18,947 bases of DNA from Willaertia magna (taxonomy: Eukaryota > Heterolobosea > Eutetramitea > Acrasida > Naegleriidae), in NCBI GenBank assembly GCA_902984215.1, contig CADWAF010002558.1, forward strand, positions 1-18,947, given 5' to 3'. The notes beneath the pieces are model-generated. The model ran no database searches. It was not told the DNA's origin and saw only the letters and a list, made by a program, of their open reading frames with translations. Made by a program: the position numbers and the translations under genes. This document shows, in pieces, positions 16,206 to 18,947 of this stretch (position 1 is its first letter; every line of letters begins with the position of its first letter).

Positions 16206-17714
16206 TTGTTGTAAATTTTTGTAAAATGTAAATAAAATTATACAGTCTGTTTTTAAAAATTTTTAACAAATCGGGTTTTATAACATAATATAAGTTTTTG
16301 CTAACATAATAGCTGCAAGAAAAGATAAAAATATCTTTTACTAAGAAACTAAGTTAAAGTATTAATGATTTTGGTTGATGGAATGCGATAGAAAAAAATA
16401 CTTAATTACGAAAAATTACTTAATACTGTAATTAACATAAATTATTCAGTATTTAAAAAGGTTTTATTAAAAGAAATATTTTTAATATTGCAAATACTCT
16501 ATTAAGGATTTAAATAAATATATTACCTAAATATACTTTATAAAATGTAAAGACAATAAATATTTTGAATAAGTTTTTAAATAAAAACAAATAATATAGA
16601 TAAAACTGTATAATAATGGTTGGAATTTTGTAATATAGATAAACAAGATTATGTTATTACAGCGATATTTAATATTTATAGATTATTGAGCCCTCGAATA
16701 TAGATATCAAGATATATGATTGAAACCATAATAATAAGAAATAATTTATAGATAGTCGTTATTTAATTTGATATAATAAACAATCAAACTACTGAAATAC
16801 TACTTTAAAGCTTTTAATACTAAAAACACAATAAGAAAGGGAAAATCAATAAATAATTAACGATTTTACAATTCCATATCAATTGATGTAGAATGATTAA
16901 TAGTGAAATATTTGATTCATGGAATGGAAAATACGTTTCTATCCAAAAGTACGTAATTTATCAGGAAAAATAAATGCAATAGTTTAGTAACTATTTAAAT
17001 TTTCTTCATTGTTTTTGTAATTTTTAGCATTAGTATTTTTAGTATTACAGTAAATTAATTTATTTAATTATCAAAATAATAATTAAATCTTCCTACGTTT
17101 AAAAACAAAAGAAACAACATATCAGTTAATTCTACTACCATAGTCGGTAATAATTTATGTCAAAAAATTGCCGAAATACATTATCCAGATACAGTAAAAG
17201 AACAAGAAAGAAAGAAATAAGTACTGAATTTCTAACAATTTTATAGTTCCGTTTTGGAATAATTTAAAGTGCGCTGTGGCTGCGTCTTGGTGTAATCCTA
17301 AATACATTTAATAAACTTTAAACTTTAAACCGTAGCCTGTCCACAAGTAATAACCTTTTTAACTTACTCAGAAATCTCTAAGTGAGGGCTAATTGTAAGA
17401 AGAATAAAAACACTGTACTCTTATAACAATAAACAACTCTAATTATTTGAAAACCATAAGCGAGCGTCTTTTCCCTTCTTGAACCTTTTGCTTTCATTTT
17501 CTTTTGTAAGGTTAGAATTTCTTTCGTTTTAATGGTTGCAATAAAAACATTTGTTTTGTTTATCTATTAGTTTTACACAATAATCATTTTTCCCAAACGC
17601 ATTCTCCTTTACATGGTATTTCAATTTTCCTTTTTTCTAAAAGCTGTTAATTATAAAAATGTATTCTTGTAATTTTTATTTCAAACTTAATTATTTATTA
17701 TACAAAAAATAAAT
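16206..17714. other. Gene-poor intergenic region with coding relics
   Basis: This 1.5-kb stretch has no full gene. The composition is AT-rich but patchy. A short protein-like frame at 16892-16972 (MINSEIFDSWNGKYVSIQKY, then six more codons) and the fragment at 17083-17220 look like decayed exons. A more GC-balanced patch at 17266-17350 (GTGCGCTGTGGCTGCGTCTT and on) contains a sequence near a Pol III A box but no B box or cloverleaf. The last 300 bp is the 3' flank of the minus-strand gene. Confidence 0.5.
17083..17220 (+). pseudogene. C-terminal coding fragment, possibly a decayed RING-finger protein
   Basis: Forty-five codons are open between TAA at 17080-17082 and TAA at 17218-17220. The translation is convincing protein: LPTFKNKRNNISVNSTTIVG then NNLCQKIAEIHYPDTVKEQE. 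The pattern of a Val-Asn, then NNLxxxIxxxYPxxVKEQERKK, is like the sequence that follows many RING fingers. LPTFKNK would sit where the RING has CPxCR, with the cysteines lost. No start, upstream exon or intact zinc ligands are seen. The coding origin is fairly likely; the RING origin is tentative. Confidence 0.35.
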
Positions 17715-17954
17715 TTATTCCTTCAATTGTTTCCTTAACCATTTTAATGCTGGTTCTCTAGTAAAATGATTACCATGTGTAATTAAAATAACTTGTACAT
17801 TCTCTTCCTCCAATACTTTCTTCATTGTTCTTATTGCTAACATTTTATCTTCATAGAATAAATGAAAATTAGGTTTACCATATAAAACTGCACTACCACC
17901 CATTACATCACTTGTCAACTTTACAATTTCTAAAAATAGCTTTATCACCATCAA
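17715..17954 (-). pseudogene. C-terminal fragment of a metallo-beta-lactamase-fold-like hydrolase
   Basis: This frame ends in TAA at 17715-17717. From about 17925 downwards it reads SDVMGGSAVLYGKPNFHLFY, then a helix EDKMLAIRTMKKVLEEE, then NVQVILITHGNHFTREPALK and a closing helix. A strand ending in THG after a Lys-rich helix is how many metallo-beta-lactamase-fold proteins end, with the His as a late metal ligand or near it. No N-terminal HxHxDH part exists anywhere nearby. The frame's first ATG (17952-17954) lies inside sequence that belongs, in another frame, to the sulfide:quinone oxidoreductase gene, so it is not a true start. The fragment thus appears joined to that gene out of frame. 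It also is not the missing SQR C-terminus, which should carry GIGDC. Confidence 0.5.
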
Positions 17955-18947
17955 TTTCAGTTAAAGCAAAATTATAAATCACATTAATTTCCTTTTCTTT
18001 ACGAATATTTTCTAAAATTTTTGCATAATATTCATTTCCAAATATAGTACTACCTGCAGTAATATATTCTAAATTTATAAAATCTCTGACACCTTCTTTC
18101 CTTAAATAGTCATCAATTAAAAATTGAATTTTTAATGGAGCGCCACCACATTTAATTTTTGTTGGGGGCATTGTAAATAAAAAATTAAATTTTTTAAAGT
18201 GTGACAAATTGTGTGATGTGTTGTCAACATTTTGTTGTGACATTTCCTTTTTAATAAATTCCACTTGTCTTTTCAACTTTACAAAAGTGTCACTGACAAA
18301 TTCTTCAGAATAATTTGTGACAACATTTGAATTAAAATCTTTTAAATTTTCAAATAAATTTTTAATTTCATTAAAATAAATTTTCATTCCCGTTACAATA
18401 ATTAAATAATCATATTGTAAAGTATTTCCATTTTTAGTAAAAATTAAATTTTGTAATGGATCAATTTTTACACATTCATCCTTTACAATTTTACTATTTT
18501 TAGGTAAAATTTTAGAAATTTCCCTTTTTGATTCTTGTAAAGATTTTATTCCACCACCAATTAAGGTAAATAACGGTTGATAAAAATGGAAATTATTTGG
18601 TTCTATAATTAAAATGTCCGATGGATCTAAATTTAGTAAATTATTATTTGTTTTTTTGTAAAGAAATTTAGATTGTTGTAATAATTGTGAATAAATATTT
18701 ATTCCGGCACTTCCGCCTCCTAAAATTATAACTTTTACTTTTTTTGGTAAATTTTCGGAGTTTTTATTTTGTAAAGTTGGTTCCAAATTTGGTTCCAAAG
18801 TTGTTGGTTCTTCCGCTTGAATGATAAAAAAATGTTTTAATTTTAAATGATTTAAAATAAAATTAGAAAATAATTGTAAACCATTTTGTAAACCATTTTG
18901 TAAACTATTTTGAACATTTTTTAAAATTTTAAAATTATTTAATTTTT
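17908..18947 (-). CDS. sqor: Sulfide:quinone oxidoreductase-like protein, C-terminally truncated, 5' end outside the window
   Basis: This is a flavoprotein of the SQR family, which in mitochondria oxidises sulfide and passes electrons to quinone. The frame is open from the right window edge to TGA at 17908-17910 (345 codons seen). TTG at 18796-18798 is not a start. The leading part is basic and hydrophobic with Leu-Gln-Asn repeats and fits a mitochondrial presequence, the true ATG lying beyond the window. Landmarks are KVIILGGGSAGINIYSQLL (FAD Rossmann), NNFHFYQPLFTLIGGG, YDYLIIVTGMKI and TKIKCGGAPLKIQFLIDDYL. The Cys codon at 18148-18150 matches a redox cysteine of SQR. Homology stops at DKAIFRN; the second half, with GIGDC, the second redox cysteine and the membrane helices, is missing, and sequence of another protein follows in a different frame. 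The product is probably inactive as an SQR, unless an assembly error or unseen exons explain it. Confidence 0.82.
   Translation of the reverse strand, partial: KLNNFKILKNVQNSLQNGLQNGLQLFSNFILNHLKLKHFFIIQAEEPTTLEPNLEPTLQNKNSENLPKKVKVIILGGGSAGINIYSQLLQQSKFLYKKTNNNLLNLDPSDILIIEPNNFHFYQPLFTLIGGGIKSLQESKREISKILPKNSKIVKDECVKIDPLQNLIFTKNGNTLQYDYLIIVTGMKIYFNEIKNLFENLKDFNSNVVTNYSEEFVSDTFVKLKRQVEFIKKEMSQQNVDNTSHNLSHFKKFNFLFTMPPTKIKCGGAPLKIQFLIDDYLRKEGVRDFINLEYITAGSTIFGNEYYAKILENIRKEKEINVIYNFALTEIDGDKAIFRNCKVDK
18873..18913 (-). repeat. LQN-coding repeat in the SQR presequence region
   Basis: On the minus strand three 12-bp units encode QNSLQNGLQNGLQ in the SQR frame (unit TTACAAAATGGT). A single further copy, TTACAAAAT, lies at about 18765-18775 (PTLQNKN). 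It is the same unit as in the + strand genes. Confidence 0.7.

Noticed and set aside
17266..17350. Possible Pol III RNA gene (TGGCTGCGTCTTGG resembles an A box)
   Set aside because: No B box, no cloverleaf and no clear terminator pairing; a GC-richer patch alone is not enough.
18796..18798. TTG as start of the SQR-like protein
   Set aside because: The frame continues without a stop to the window edge and the extra sequence fits a mitochondrial presequence, so the start lies outside.
1..18947. CRISPR array, prokaryotic operon, insertion sequence or provirus
   Set aside because: No spaced identical repeats, no ribosome-binding sites, and no transposase, integrase or capsid-type protein; introns and the tRNA type show nuclear eukaryotic DNA.

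Overview
The window is very AT-rich eukaryotic nuclear DNA. The genes are monocistronic with long intergenic gaps, and the one clear intron is a 44-nt GTAAGT...AG intron. The tRNA-Glu is of eukaryotic type and carries a 15-nt intron after position 37. The proteins are full of Asn, Gln and Lys runs, codons are overwhelmingly A/T-ending, and the standard code is used. Protein content is Kv-type potassium channel, RGS protein, secreted RCC1-repeat protein, SUKH/KNR4-like protein and sulfide:quinone oxidoreductase. My best guess is a free-living amoeba of the heterolobosean (Naegleria/Willaertia-like) type. A dictyostelid-like amoeba is not excluded. This is inference from composition and gene content only.

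Layout. 1-560 (-): 5' part of a methylthioribulose-1-phosphate dehydratase (MtnB/APIP), divergent from a signal-peptide RCC1-repeat protein (899-2542, +) that has one intron and one apparent single-base frameshift. Just downstream lie two decayed coding fragments: an RCC1-repeat relic at about 2602-2690 (+) and a coiled-coil-like open stretch at 2725-2925 (-). About 1.8 kb of almost pure A+T follows (2941-4770), partly degenerate tandem repeats. Its right edge is a tRNA-Glu(UUC) gene (4771-4856, -). Beside the tRNA is a decayed coding relic built on a 36-bp direct repeat. Two membrane-protein genes follow (5098-5901 and 6121-7932, +). Converging on them is a Kv channel gene (8162-10474, -). 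Divergent from it run three + strand genes: a SUKH-like protein (10994-11929), a putative NYN/PIN-like nuclease (12148-13494) and a protein joining a peroxiredoxin-like domain to an RGS domain (13971-16205). A 1.5-kb gap with coding relics leads to a truncated sulfide:quinone oxidoreductase (17908-18947, -, 5' end outside the window). Its 3' end runs out of frame into the C-terminal piece of an apparent metallo-beta-lactamase-fold protein (17715-17954, -).

These genes do not form an operon and show no single shared pathway. There is a signalling flavour (Kv channel, RGS) and a sulfur flavour (methionine salvage, sulfide oxidation). Most worth following up are the peroxiredoxin-like/RGS fusion, the SQR/metallohydrolase chimera, the frameshifted RCC1 gene, the SUKH-nuclease neighbour pair with its ATG-less upstream reading frame, and a 12-bp repeat (unit encoding Leu-Gln-Asn-X) that recurs in the same frame in several unrelated genes.
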